Below are positions 54,802-63,553 of a DNA stretch of 64,000 bases, piece after piece. The notes under the pieces are model-generated. The model did no database searches. It saw nothing but the letters and a program-made list of their open reading frames with translations, and was not told the origin of the DNA. Numbering within the stretch: the stretch's first letter is position 1; each line of letters opens with the position of its first letter. A program made the translations under genes and the position numbers. The stretch comes from Maribacter sp. BPC-D8 (GTDB lineage: Bacteria > Bacteroidota > Bacteroidia > Flavobacteriales > Flavobacteriaceae): assembly GCF_035207705.1 (NCBI RefSeq), contig NZ_CP128187.1:1302001-1366000 (forward strand), written 5' to 3'.

Positions 54802-55542
54802 GTGTCGCAATTTGAATTTCCTGAGGTGGATTTGAATGAGATTACTCCGATAGCTATACTTGAGAAATTACGATTAGGGCACCAGATGGAATATGTATGT
54901 AAGCAGTTGTTGGATACTAGTGATGCATATGAGGTTTTACTTCATAATATGCCAATACGAGACGGAAAACAGACTATTGGAGAAATAGACTTTATACTTA
55001 AAGAGACAGCCACGCAACAACTGATACATGTAGAACTCACCTATAAATTCTACTTAATCGATACAGCAATTGAGAATCCTATTCATCAATTAGTCGGACC
55101 AAATCGAAGTGATGCATTTTATAAAAAGTTAGAGAAAATTAAGAACAATCAATTCTCTTTAATACATACCAGTATTGGTCAAAAAGCACTTTTAGAAAAA
55201 GGAATAGACACTACAAATATTAAACAACAGGTGTGTTATAAAGCACAATTGTTTCAACCCTATAAAATTGCTTCATTAGATATTTCACCAATAAACACCC
55301 ATTGTATTGTGGGTTATTGGTTACGAATGGCGAAGTTCAATTCTTCTGACTTTATGGATCACAAATTCTACATACCTACTAAAAGTGAGTGGGTGTTTAA
55401 TCCTTTTGAAGAAGTAGCATGGATTTCTCACGATGCTGTTATTGAAATAATTGAAGAACGCCTCAATAATAAAAGTGCTCCTATGGTTTGGATGATGAAA
55501 GGTGATACTGAATTTGAGAAGTTTTTTGTGGTTTGGTGGTAA
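54802..55542 (+). CDS. DUF1853 family protein, 5' end uncertain
   Basis: 246 residues from the GTG at 54802. Family features seen: the ILEKLRLGHQMEYVCKQLL helix, GEIDFILKE and HVELTYKFYL with a nuclease-like Glu/Lys pattern, and the QLVGPNRSDAFYKKLEK segment. Upstream in the same frame, without ATG, GTG or TTG, lies FLATPPIWEGVQFG, which matches the usual DUF1853 N-terminus. The true start is probably before it, perhaps an ATT at 54706, or the 5' end has been lost. Function unknown; cytoplasmic. Confidence 0.8.
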   Translation: MSQFEFPEVDLNEITPIAILEKLRLGHQMEYVCKQLLDTSDAYEVLLHNMPIRDGKQTIGEIDFILKETATQQLIHVELTYKFYLIDTAIENPIHQLVGPNRSDAFYKKLEKIKNNQFSLIHTSIGQKALLEKGIDTTNIKQQVCYKAQLFQPYKIASLDISPINTHCIVGYWLRMAKFNSSDFMDHKFYIPTKSEWVFNPFEEVAWISHDAVIEIIEERLNNKSAPMVWMMKGDTEFEKFFVVWW

Positions 55543-55881
55543 CTCTTGAAAATCAAATTTTTAGAAGGTATTGATTAGACAATTTTAAAATATTTGATAT
55601 ATGTAATTATATAGATTCCGATTAGTTATAACAATAAAAAACATAAAAAAGCCTCATAAAATAATAACTGATTGAATCTCTGATAGCATCAATTGATAGC
55701 ATCAGTAAAAAATCACAATATGACATAGCTCCTATAATATTTAAAACTAGATTTGAGCATTTATTTTATGGTATGGTATTAATGCTAATGGTTTTTGACA
55801 ACCACCAATTTTTACTTAGGTGAGAATTAGATTACTTTTAAAATGGGAATATGTGCAATACGGAAAGGCATTTAGAGAGGA
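55543..55881. other. Gene-free stretch with a short direct repeat
   Basis: AT-rich. TTGATAGCATCA occurs twice in tandem (55690-55712 area). No open frame of interest and no R1/R2/R3 core. The end forms the leader of the next gene, with AGAGAGG just before its ATG. Confidence 0.5.
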
Positions 55882-56925
55882 ATGAAATTATTTGATAAAA
55901 TATTTAAAAAAAAGAACGTTGATAAGACTTCAGACCTGACAACTATAACAAGGACTGAAACTTTTGAAGGATTCTCTATTCCTGGAATAATCCACAATAT
56001 GCAATACCATTTTACTGATTTACAAGTTTATAGTGATGGTTTAATTTCTTGTTGGGAAATGGTAGACTTATCAATACTAAGAAATAAAATTAACCAAGGA
56101 TGGATTGTAACCAAAATTCCAAACGGAGAAGCAATTTCAATTTTTAATTTAGGTAATTGGTATATTGAACAAGGAGAATGGGATCATACAAAAGAATCTC
56201 TATATGAGTTTATTTCGTCCTTAATTAAAAGATTAAATCCTACTTTGGAAAATCTTCATAATTACAATGGAAATAATTCAAAAAAAATAGGAAAAGTAGA
56301 CGTTGCTAAGCACTTTGATCCTTCGCCAAAACCTTACCATTATGATGATCTTGATTCAATACTCCCAAATAAAGTCAACGGAGAAAAGTTTCATTTCTTT
56401 TATAGAATCAACGATAATAAAACCTACCTAACAGAACTCTCTATTTATGAAAGTGGACGTGTAGAATTAACTAATCTGCCAACTAAGAAAGTTATTAATT
56501 TTTCGGATGTAAAAAACTTAATAAATGAGAAGGTTTTAGTTAGTGACTTAAAAATTGGAGAAACTGTTACAATCCTAAATTTAGGTTCTTTTAAAATTAA
56601 ATCTGGAAGCGGAGTTGATATAAATTTCAAGTTAAACGAACTGACAGATAAATTAAATGAACTTAATGGTAAAGAAAATAGCATTACCAAATGCGCAAGA
56701 ATTTTCGAAGAATACAAAAATAACCCTAATGTTAAATTAATGGAGGAATTAAAAATAGCTTATGAAGCTGTTCCTGAGCATAAGCGGATATTTGTTGGAA
56801 CAATGGATACTAAAGACTATGAAGTTCGTCAAGTAATATACGGAGATATTGTCAAAAAAGAATGGGAAGACGATTATGGATATGAGTACCCATATGATGA
56901 TATGCCTGAACCAAAAGATAAATAA
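55882..56925 (+). CDS. Hypothetical protein with two copies of one domain
   Basis: 347 residues, soluble, with no signal peptide. Residues ~43-115 (LQVYSDGLISCWEMVDLSIL, then GEAISIFNLGNWYIEQGEW) and ~170-260 (LSIYESGRVELTNLPTKKVI, then GETVTILNLGSFKIKSGSG) are two diverged copies of the same beta-rich unit. The C-terminus (~265-347) is helical and acidic. No named family is claimed. The intergenic piece 56926-57015 that follows has a potential hairpin and ends GACGTTGACAGTAATAATA, resembling the R2 right end. Confidence 0.65.
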   Translation: MKLFDKIFKKKNVDKTSDLTTITRTETFEGFSIPGIIHNMQYHFTDLQVYSDGLISCWEMVDLSILRNKINQGWIVTKIPNGEAISIFNLGNWYIEQGEWDHTKESLYEFISSLIKRLNPTLENLHNYNGNNSKKIGKVDVAKHFDPSPKPYHYDDLDSILPNKVNGEKFHFFYRINDNKTYLTELSIYESGRVELTNLPTKKVINFSDVKNLINEKVLVSDLKIGETVTILNLGSFKIKSGSGVDINFKLNELTDKLNELNGKENSITKCARIFEEYKNNPNVKLMEELKIAYEAVPEHKRIFVGTMDTKDYEVRQVIYGDIVKKEWEDDYGYEYPYDDMPEPKDK

Positions 56926-56929
56926 AAAA

Positions 56930-57000
56930 GCACATAACAGTTTGTCTAATGCATATGCACCCTACGGGATGCAAAGGCACCATACAAGTGACGTTGACAG
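56930..57000. repeat. Cassette-boundary-like element
   Basis: CACATAACAGTTTGTC near the left end, ATGCATATGCACC and GGGATGCAAAGGCACC in the middle, and GACGTTGACAGTAATAAT at the right end. The layout (AACAG ... GTTGACAG) resembles the ends of intergenic elements that bound single-gene units in Flavobacteriaceae. The right end is comparable with GTTAGCAGTAATT of R2. Confidence 0.45.
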
Positions 57001-57015
57001 TAATAATAGCAAAAA

Positions 57016-57522
57016 ATGGAAAATATAATCCAACTAAATCCATCTTTGGGGAAAATCGAATACAAAGCTGGAGATAGTTCTGATTTTTTCGAAATTTCAG
57101 AAAGCGAATTATGTGTTGAAAAAATTAATGGACAATCACTTCTGTATATTTCTGCTATTGCATCTCACCACGAAATTCATGGAGAACACAAAGTATATAT
57201 TCCAGATTTAAGTTTCTCTTTGATTATGCCTTTAGAAAAAAATGAACTTGCTAATAAGTCAGTTATTAAATTTCCAGAAGCGGATACAAACCATCAAGAT
57301 TGGGAAAAGTATGTTTACAGCAGCTTTTACCAGTTTGAACATTTATTGATTTTAAATTGCTCATTTCAAATCGAAAGAAAAAATGGACTGTATAATATAA
57401 TAGTTAAAGGAGAAGTTCGTAGAGGTATTGAATCTAACTATGGTTATCAATTTGACGCTGAGTTTCATGCAGAACTAAAAAACAAGATTGATAGGAACAA
57501 ATATTTTTTCCTAGCAGAGTGA
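57016..57522 (+). CDS. Hypothetical protein
   Basis: 168 residues, soluble, no signal peptide, mixed alpha/beta with a SFSLIMPLEKNEL stretch and a C-terminal GYQFDAEFHAELKNKI. No family recognised. Single gene between the boundary element at 56930-57000 and R3 copy a. Confidence 0.55.
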   Translation: MENIIQLNPSLGKIEYKAGDSSDFFEISESELCVEKINGQSLLYISAIASHHEIHGEHKVYIPDLSFSLIMPLEKNELANKSVIKFPEADTNHQDWEKYVYSSFYQFEHLLILNCSFQIERKNGLYNIIVKGEVRRGIESNYGYQFDAEFHAELKNKIDRNKYFFLAE

Positions 57523-57571
57523 TAAATTACTACTACCAACACAACCTATACGAAATGCGGATTTTAGGATC

Positions 57572-57664
57572 AAACCGAAAGGTATGTGTATATTTATAAT
57601 GTCGCTAAATCTTATGGATTTAGCTTTGTAAAAATAAAAGAAAAAGCAAAACAATAAGCTTTAG
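57572..57664. repeat. R3 repeat, copy a
   Basis: AAACCGAAAGGT, then TATATTTATAATGTCGC, a GCTAAATC/GGATTTAGC hairpin, then AAAACAATAAGCTTTA. It matches 58170-58274. The stretch continues to 57739 with AGACGGAAACGAAAAGTTTC and CGTTAGCAACAAGT before the next start. Confidence 0.7.
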
Positions 57665-57739
57665 CTACGTCGGCAGACGGAAACGAAAAGTTTCTTGCCT
57701 CCATATTACGCTTAACCAAATCGTTAGCAACAAGTACAA

Positions 57740-58147
57740 ATGAAACCCAATAAACTTAAAATACCAGCAGTAATATGTGCTATTTTTTTAGTGACTTCAC
57801 CAATTGGACAAATGGTTTTCGGGTATTTTGGAGGTTACTTGTCTTATTTAGTTTCTGAAATATTGCCATATTCTACAAACGAAATTTCAACGGAATTAAT
57901 GCTGATTCTATCTCTAATTTCATTAATCGGATTTTCGTTTTCAAAAAATAAAATTGGACTAATAATAAATAGTTTTTTATCTATTTTATTTATTTGTAAT
58001 TCTGTTCTGTTTTTTTCAATGGATTCAAAAACCTTAACTGAATACTTTTACCCTGACAGATTTATTATAGGATCAATTATTTCATTTCTAATACTTGTAA
58101 TTTTGACGATATTGAAAACAAAAAAACCAGTTGATATTACTGTATAA
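57740..58147 (+). CDS. Hypothetical four-helix membrane protein
   Basis: 135 residues with four predicted membrane helices (about 7-38, 50-66, 71-90 and 106-128). No conserved motif recognised. It is the only gene between R3 copies a and b. Confidence 0.6.
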   Translation: MKPNKLKIPAVICAIFLVTSPIGQMVFGYFGGYLSYLVSEILPYSTNEISTELMLILSLISLIGFSFSKNKIGLIINSFLSILFICNSVLFFSMDSKTLTEYFYPDRFIIGSIISFLILVILTILKTKKPVDITV

Positions 58148-58169
58148 AAAAACATAGGGAATTTGTGCT

Positions 58170-58274
58170 AAACCGAAAGGTCTACATATATTTATAAAGC
58201 CGCTAATCCTGATAACTATCGGGAATGGATTTAGCTTCGGACAAGAAAAAATAAAACTATACAATAAGCTTTAA
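58170..58274. repeat. R3 repeat, copy b
   Basis: AAACCGAAAGGT, then CATATATTTATAAAGCCGC, GCTAATCC, an insert TGATAACTATCGGG, GGATTTAGCTTCGG, and ACAATAAGCTTTA. The left and right parts match copy a; the hairpin loop is longer. Confidence 0.7.
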
Positions 58275-58306
58275 CTAAACCTTATCTTCAACTTAAAAAA
58301 TACCCC

Positions 58307-59248
58307 TTGCAAAAAAGAAAAAGAATTTTAAAAAAGGGTTTAATTTTAATAATGACAATCTTCATTGGGTTAAATTTTATAGCATATTTTCATGCATATA
58401 AGTTTACTCATTTTGATATCAACTCTATTGAAAAAACAGGAAATCCAAAAGAGCTTACGACCATTGAAAAAACCAAAACTTTAATATTTGGAGTAAATAA
58501 TCCAAAGCCATTAAACAAAACATTGCCAACCCAAAATTTTGAAACTATTATATTAAATTCTGATAAAAGAATTGAGTGTTGGAATATAAAATCAATTAAT
58601 TCTAAAGGAACAGTAATTCTTTTTCATGGGTATGGCGGCGAAAAATCCTCATTATTGGATAAATCTAATATATTTCTTAATCTAGGGTACAATACGCTTT
58701 TAGTTGATTTCATGGGCTCTGGCGCATCAGAAGGAAATCAAACAACAATAGGATTTCATGAATCAAAACAAGTAAAAGAAAGTATTGAGTATTTGAAGAA
58801 AAAAGGAGAAAAAAATATCTATTTATTCGGTACTTCTATGGGTGCTGTTGCAATTTTAAAAGCTATAGATGAATTCAAATTAGAACCAAAAGGAATTATA
58901 ATAGAATGTCCTTTTGGTTCAATGTATAAAACTGTTAGTGCTAGATTTGAAACTATGAATGCTCCAACATTCCCTATGGCTGGTTTATTAATGTTTTGGG
59001 GTGGTATTCAGAACGGATTTTGGGCATTTGGACATAATCCCTCAGAATATGCCAAAAACATTTATTGTCCAACCTTGTTAATGTATGGTGAACAAGATGA
59101 AAAAGTAAGCCGACAAGAAATTGACGAAATATTTAGAAACTTGAAAGGAAAAAAACAACTAGAGTTATACTCTAAGGCCGGACACGAAAACTATTTAATA
59201 AAATACAACGAACAATGGACAAATAATGTCAGCGCTTTTTTAGAGTAA
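58307..59248 (+). CDS. Alpha/beta hydrolase, membrane-anchored
   Basis: 313 residues from a TTG start at 58307, chosen because it gives the basic residues (KRKRILKK) before a membrane helix at ~10-30. The oxyanion-type motif FHGYGGEKSS is followed by the nucleophile Ser177 in GTSMGAVA. The acid is in YGEQDEKV and the His in AGHENYL. Esterase, peptidase or other hydrolase; the substrate cannot be told. It acts on the outer face of the inner membrane or is exported. Part of the second accessory array. Confidence 0.8.
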   Translation: MQKRKRILKKGLILIMTIFIGLNFIAYFHAYKFTHFDINSIEKTGNPKELTTIEKTKTLIFGVNNPKPLNKTLPTQNFETIILNSDKRIECWNIKSINSKGTVILFHGYGGEKSSLLDKSNIFLNLGYNTLLVDFMGSGASEGNQTTIGFHESKQVKESIEYLKKKGEKNIYLFGTSMGAVAILKAIDEFKLEPKGIIIECPFGSMYKTVSARFETMNAPTFPMAGLLMFWGGIQNGFWAFGHNPSEYAKNIYCPTLLMYGEQDEKVSRQEIDEIFRNLKGKKQLELYSKAGHENYLIKYNEQWTNNVSAFLE

Positions 59249-59316
59249 AAAAATTACCCTTAGACTAACAGTTGGCATACCATTCTAGTTTAGAAAAGTA
59301 TTTATTTAAACTACAC

Positions 59317-59760
59317 ATGAAAAAGCTTAAAACTTTATTTTATCTCTTTGTACTATTAATATTTATGTCATGCGTAAATAATAATAAGCAACCACAAATT
59401 ATTGGTAGCTGGAATTTGATACATATTTATAAAGATGGTGTAGATGTATTAGGTAACGACAAAGTAAAAGAGGTATATAGAATTCGAAACTTATATATCG
59501 AGCAACTTAAGATTAATCAAATTACTATTGAGCTAAATAGAAATGAAGATTTGTATGCAGACTTTGAAATTAATAAAGGTATAATTACGTTGTCTCGTAG
59601 TACGCACCCAGAATATGAAGGAAAATACCAAATTATGTTAACCGATACACTATTGCCATTTTTCAAATCGGCAGTAAAATCTCTAAAAATAAGTAGTTTA
59701 GATAAAAACATACAAATTTATGCAGCTATGTCTTTATCAGAGTACAATTCAAATCAATAG
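59317..59760 (+). CDS. Hypothetical lipoprotein
   Basis: 147 residues from the ATG at 59317, which places the lipobox properly (VLLIFMSC, Cys19). The frame extends to a TTG at 59272, inside the intergenic element. The mature part begins IIGSWNLIHIYKDGVDVLGN, as in lipocalin-like lipoproteins of this phylum; a lipocalin-like fold is possible. It ends 37 bp before the next start. Confidence 0.6.
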   Translation: MKKLKTLFYLFVLLIFMSCVNNNKQPQIIGSWNLIHIYKDGVDVLGNDKVKEVYRIRNLYIEQLKINQITIELNRNEDLYADFEINKGIITLSRSTHPEYEGKYQIMLTDTLLPFFKSAVKSLKISSLDKNIQIYAAMSLSEYNSNQ

Positions 59761-59797
59761 GTATTATAATATTTTACTAAAAGAATTACTAAAAATA

Positions 59798-60085
59798 ATG
59801 ATAGATTTTGACAAATATTATAGCCATCTGGGTGCGTATGAATTGATAGAAATTATTGAATCAAATAGTGATTATAAACCTGAGGTTATAGCGTATTGTA
59901 AAAGTAAAATTCAAGAATTGAATTTAGAATTAGATACCATTAAAAAACACGCTAGTTTGAAATACAATGATTTATTATTGCATGTTTATTATATTAAAAT
60001 AGTTAAGCAAACCAAAAAAAGCCAAGCCCTAATAAGGCTTGGCTTTTCTACTACTAGATTGAATACCTTCTACTCTACCGTATAG
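59798..60085 (+). CDS. Hypothetical protein reading through a terminator
   Basis: 95 residues from the ATG at 59798. The first ~70 residues are helical (YELIEIIESNSDYKPEVIAY). From ~60019 the frame runs through a perfect hairpin of an intrinsic terminator, so the last ~25 residues (QALIRLGFSTTRLN) are unlikely to be native. A shift by one base at AAAATAG would give a stop before the hairpin. The gene may carry a recent frameshift. Confidence 0.5.
   Translation: MIDFDKYYSHLGAYELIEIIESNSDYKPEVIAYCKSKIQELNLELDTIKKHASLKYNDLLLHVYYIKIVKQTKKSQALIRLGFSTTRLNTFYSTV
60019..60050 (+). terminator. Intrinsic terminator inside the 3' end of 59798-60085
   Basis: AAGCCAAGCC pairs with GGCTTGGCTT around CTAATAA, with A run before and TTTT after. 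Confidence 0.85.
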
Positions 60086-60345
60086 ATTATTGTATTTTTC
60101 TGTGTTACCCTAAAATACCCATGAGCATAATTATCGGGGTTTGTGGTATTAATACAATTACCCTTTATTGCTACGGGCGTTGACTCAAAAATACCGACAC
60201 CGCCAAGTTGATCGATTACAATATCAATATAATTGTAATATGGTTTTCCGATAATGAAAAACAGAGCTTAAAAGATATATTTTCTTATCAGCTCAATCTA
60301 AAACCATATTAGCTACAAATTTCCTAGCATCTGCTTCAAAATTGT
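60070..60345 (-). pseudogene. Remnant of a DUF4249-like gene
   Basis: On the minus strand, NFEADARKFVANMVLD, then after a frame break YYNYIDIVIDQLGGVGIFES, then GNCINTTNPDNYAHGYFRVT, then stop. The end pattern (GN, a NPD pair, GYFR) is reminiscent of the C-termini of DUF4249 lipoproteins of Bacteroidota. At least one frameshift and a stop are present. The assignment to DUF4249 is tentative. The rest of 60086-60413 is leader of the next gene. Confidence 0.4.
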
Positions 60346-60413
60346 TGTAATGACAAATTAATGGATGATAAATTTACATCATATCAATAATTTAACATTA
60401 TAGAAGAACAGTT

Positions 60414-61313
60414 ATGAAAATTAAACCAATCACATTCATAATCACTTTAGTATTTGCATTTGTATGTCAGGCACAATCTGAAATAGCATTTCCGATTGAG
60501 GTGGGTATGAAACCTGAGAGTATCACAAAAGGTTTCCACGATAATTATTACGTAACTGTAATGAACGCAAAAGAACCAGGAGATGGTGAATTGATAGAAA
60601 TATCTAAAAACGGCGTCAAGGTTTTTGCCAAGGGTTTTGATGAGCCTAAGGGAATCGTTTACTTAAATGGGTATCTGTATTTCTCTGATATTACACGAAT
60701 ATGGCGCGTTGATAGAGAAGGAAAAGCAAGCATTTTTGTAGATCAAGCCGACTTTCCGGAAACTGCACTCTATCTAAACGATGTTTCATTAGATGGTAAA
60801 GGAAACGGAATGTACGTAGCCGATATGGGTGCTACCCAATACATGCGTGATTCTAATAATGATTTATGGCCATTAGACAGTGAAGAAGCAAAAAATGTTC
60901 CTGAATTAGGGCGTATTTATCATGTAGATTTAGATGGGCGCATCACCATAAAACAAGATACTTCACCACTTATGTTAAACCCCAATGGCGTAGGTGTTGA
61001 CAATGATGGAAATATTATGGTAGCAGCTTTTTTTAATGGTAATTTTTTGGTTACTAAAAATGGTGTACTTAGTCCGCTTAAAGGTCAATTTAGAGGAGCT
61101 GACGCCGTAGAACAAGATAGTAAGGGTAATTATTATGTAAGCAGTTGGGTCTCTGGAAAAGTTTGGAAAATAGACCCTGAAACAGAAGTGTCAACCGTAC
61201 TTATTGAAGGACTAAAATCTGCCGCAGATTTCTATCTTGAAGAAGATAAAGACAGATTATTGGTGCCCGATATGATGGCAGGTATAATATATGCGGTACC
61301 ACTTAAAAACTAG
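60414..61313 (+). CDS. Exported SMP-30/NHL-like beta-propeller protein
   Basis: 299 residues with a signal peptide (1-21, ending CQAQ). The body has repeated propeller strands such as KGIVYLNGYLYFSDITRIWR, DVSLDGKGNGMYVADMG, NPNGVGVDNDGNIMVAAFFN and EQDSKGNYYVSSWVSGKVWK. This fits a six-bladed SMP-30/gluconolactonase or NHL-like fold. A lactonase role is possible, but the metal ligands were not assigned. It precedes sugar-related genes (isomerase, ThuA) on the same strand, with one minus-strand gene between. Confidence 0.8.
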   Translation: MKIKPITFIITLVFAFVCQAQSEIAFPIEVGMKPESITKGFHDNYYVTVMNAKEPGDGELIEISKNGVKVFAKGFDEPKGIVYLNGYLYFSDITRIWRVDREGKASIFVDQADFPETALYLNDVSLDGKGNGMYVADMGATQYMRDSNNDLWPLDSEEAKNVPELGRIYHVDLDGRITIKQDTSPLMLNPNGVGVDNDGNIMVAAFFNGNFLVTKNGVLSPLKGQFRGADAVEQDSKGNYYVSSWVSGKVWKIDPETEVSTVLIEGLKSAADFYLEEDKDRLLVPDMMAGIIYAVPLKN

Positions 61314-61377
61314 TGTTTAAAGAACATAGTTTAATTGAATACTGTTATAAAATCTAGACTATTTTGAGTAAGTTTTG

Positions 61378-61418
61378 ACTCATCCAAATCGCTTTGAACT
61401 AAAGAAATTTGGATGAGT
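61378..61418. terminator. Inverted repeat between convergent genes
   Basis: ACTCATCCAAAT and ATTTGGATGAGT are a perfect 12-bp pair around a 17-base loop, between the stops of 60414-61313 (+) and 61430-61840 (-). Confidence 0.7.
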
Positions 61419-61429
61419 TAAATCACTAC

Positions 61430-61840
61430 TTAATAACTTACTTTAGACTTATTATCTAACTTTTTTTCCATAAGCGGGTACAAGTCATAGGTAGGATAAA
61501 ATTCAGATTTGAAAGCTTTCCATGCCGTTTTTTCTATCGCTAAGTTCACATCTCTAAGTTTAGAAGCCGGTAATTCTAATACCACCATTTGACCAATACC
61601 CATTACTACATACCAATTAACGACCGAAACTCCTTCTGGAGGAAAATTTTCATAAAACCCCTGTTTAGTCCTAACGGCTTCTATCTCACTTAAATTCATT
61701 GATTGATCGTGTTTCAAGAAAATGGTTAAAAGCATTTTCTCTGTGTTTTCTATATCACCATCTTTTTTTTCAGAAGATTGGGCATAGCTGAAGTTTGAAA
61801 TGCATATTACAGCCAATGCGGTAAAAAGTAAATTTTTCAT
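61430..61840 (-). CDS. Small exported hypothetical protein
   Basis: 136 residues from the ATG at 61840, which gives a clean signal peptide (MKNLLFTALAVICISNFSYA). The frame continues upstream to 61924 but adds no signal features. The body has KMLLTIFLKHDQSMNLSEIE and PEGVSVVNWYVVMGIGQMVV, which looks like a small alpha/beta fold. No family claimed. The stretch 61841-62223 holds no supported gene. Confidence 0.65.
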   Translation of the reverse strand: MKNLLFTALAVICISNFSYAQSSEKKDGDIENTEKMLLTIFLKHDQSMNLSEIEAVRTKQGFYENFPPEGVSVVNWYVVMGIGQMVVLELPASKLRDVNLAIEKTAWKAFKSEFYPTYDLYPLMEKKLDNKSKVSY

Positions 61841-62223
61841 AAGTTGAATTTGTTTAAAATTTATAATTAAATATTCTTCTATTTTATAGTATCTCAGATT
61901 AATTCTTTTACAATATTTCAGCAAAAAAGATATTCAATACTTATGTTTCGCTCAATTCGAAGGTAAATGTTATCCTATCTAGATTATATAATAAATTGTG
62001 CATTCTATAACACAAATGTGGCATTCCCTATTCTTAGAAATATTTGTATAATCTGTACTTTAATTCAGAATTATAGACATAGAGCGATTCATATAATTGG
62101 CTTTCTAATTTGGCTTCAGATGAAGATAGTTACCCATATGCAACACCAGTACCAGTCATTGCTTGATTGGTTATAATCTTAGACAAGCAACTCGTTTATA
62201 TTTACTATCATAAATATGAAGGG

Positions 62224-63528
62224 ATGATTCGCAATTTTAGTATTCAAAAGTTAACAAATAGAATCACATTACTGCTGATTTTAATAGGTACAAATTCTGT
62301 TTTCTCACAAATACCTATTTCAAAACAGGCAGATAGATTGCAGCAGTATTTAGGTTTTTGGGTCAGTTCAATTGATTATAAAACGGATAGTGTTGCCAAC
62401 GTGCCTTTAATAAAAATGAACAACTACCCTAAAATAGACAATACCGCAATGTCTGTTGATGTATTTCAAAAGGAAGGAGATATCTACAAACATACCTTGA
62501 CAGAGCTTATTGGGCACGACACCAAAACCGATTCTATTTTTGCATTAGGTAAAAGTGCACAAGGTGATATGTTTCTTGGTAAAGGAGGGTTTAAGAGCGC
62601 AACTGAATGGATAATGAAAGACCGTGACTTTACCGATAAAGAGACCATGACGGTTACTTTTGATTTTAAGAATCAAACTGATGTTCTTTTAAAGGGAGTT
62701 AACCCGCAGAACGAAATTCTTTGGCAAACCCGTTATATCAAGAAAAATCCAAAGAACAAGAATATTGGTATTCAATTGGTTTCGGTACATGAACAAATGC
62801 AGAAAAACCCTAAAGAGACCTTAAAGTATCTTGATAGAATGGGCTATAGTTATATTGAAACCTTTGTTTATAAAGACCACTCTTTTTATGGATTATCTCC
62901 ATTAGATTTTAAGAAACTAGTAGAGGATAACGACTTGAAATTTACAGGGTCCATGACGTTCTACGACCTTCCTTCTAATGACAATAAAGCATGGAAAAAA
63001 GCGATGCAGTGGTGGCAAGAATGTATAGAAGACCACAAGCAAGCAGGTGTCGAATACCTTACCATATCTAACAATCAAATTAAAGAAATAAATACCCTTG
63101 CCGAACTCAAAGAGTATTCAGAGTACTACAATGCTATTGGAAAACTTTGTAAAGAAAGAGGAATTAGGTTTGCCTACCACAATCACTCCGATGAATTTAA
63201 GATCATAGAAAACAAGGTTATTTATGACTACCTCTTAGAAAATACCGATCCGGAATACGTGAGTTTTCAAGCTGATCTTTATTGGATGCATTTTTCTAAC
63301 GTTGACCCAATCGATTATTTCAAGAGACATGAGAACCGTTTTATAAGCTGGCATGTAAAAGATTACAAAGAACTAGGGCAGAGTGGTAAAATGGACTTTG
63401 AACTATACTTTAAATACGCGAAAACCGCCGGTCTTAAATATACGGTAGCAGAAGTTGAAGCTTTTAATTACCCAGTATGGTATAGCATCAATTCTGCATG
63501 GAACTATTTATACTTTAATATACTATAA
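62224..63528 (+). CDS. Exported sugar phosphate isomerase/epimerase-like protein
   Basis: 434 residues from the ATG at 62224, which places a signal peptide (to ~28, ending VFSQ); a TTG further up adds 19 residues without sense. Residues ~35-175 are an unrecognised beta-rich domain. Residues ~185-430 form a xylose-isomerase-like TIM barrel: GIQLVSVHEQMQKN, SYIETFVYKDH, FAYHNHSDEF, FQADLYWMHF and SWHVKDYKE supply the metal-binding Glu/Asp/His pattern. It should act on a sugar in the periplasm. Followed 25 bp later by a ThuA-like gene. Confidence 0.8.
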   Translation: MIRNFSIQKLTNRITLLLILIGTNSVFSQIPISKQADRLQQYLGFWVSSIDYKTDSVANVPLIKMNNYPKIDNTAMSVDVFQKEGDIYKHTLTELIGHDTKTDSIFALGKSAQGDMFLGKGGFKSATEWIMKDRDFTDKETMTVTFDFKNQTDVLLKGVNPQNEILWQTRYIKKNPKNKNIGIQLVSVHEQMQKNPKETLKYLDRMGYSYIETFVYKDHSFYGLSPLDFKKLVEDNDLKFTGSMTFYDLPSNDNKAWKKAMQWWQECIEDHKQAGVEYLTISNNQIKEINTLAELKEYSEYYNAIGKLCKERGIRFAYHNHSDEFKIIENKVIYDYLLENTDPEYVSFQADLYWMHFSNVDPIDYFKRHENRFISWHVKDYKELGQSGKMDFELYFKYAKTAGLKYTVAEVEAFNYPVWYSINSAWNYLYFNIL

Positions 63529-63553
63529 CAATTCACTAGCAACACTTGACTTT

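Noticed and set aside
61967..62176. 69-codon plus-strand frame before the sugar isomerase gene
   Set aside because: No family match or promoter; it overlaps only AT-rich leader sequence.
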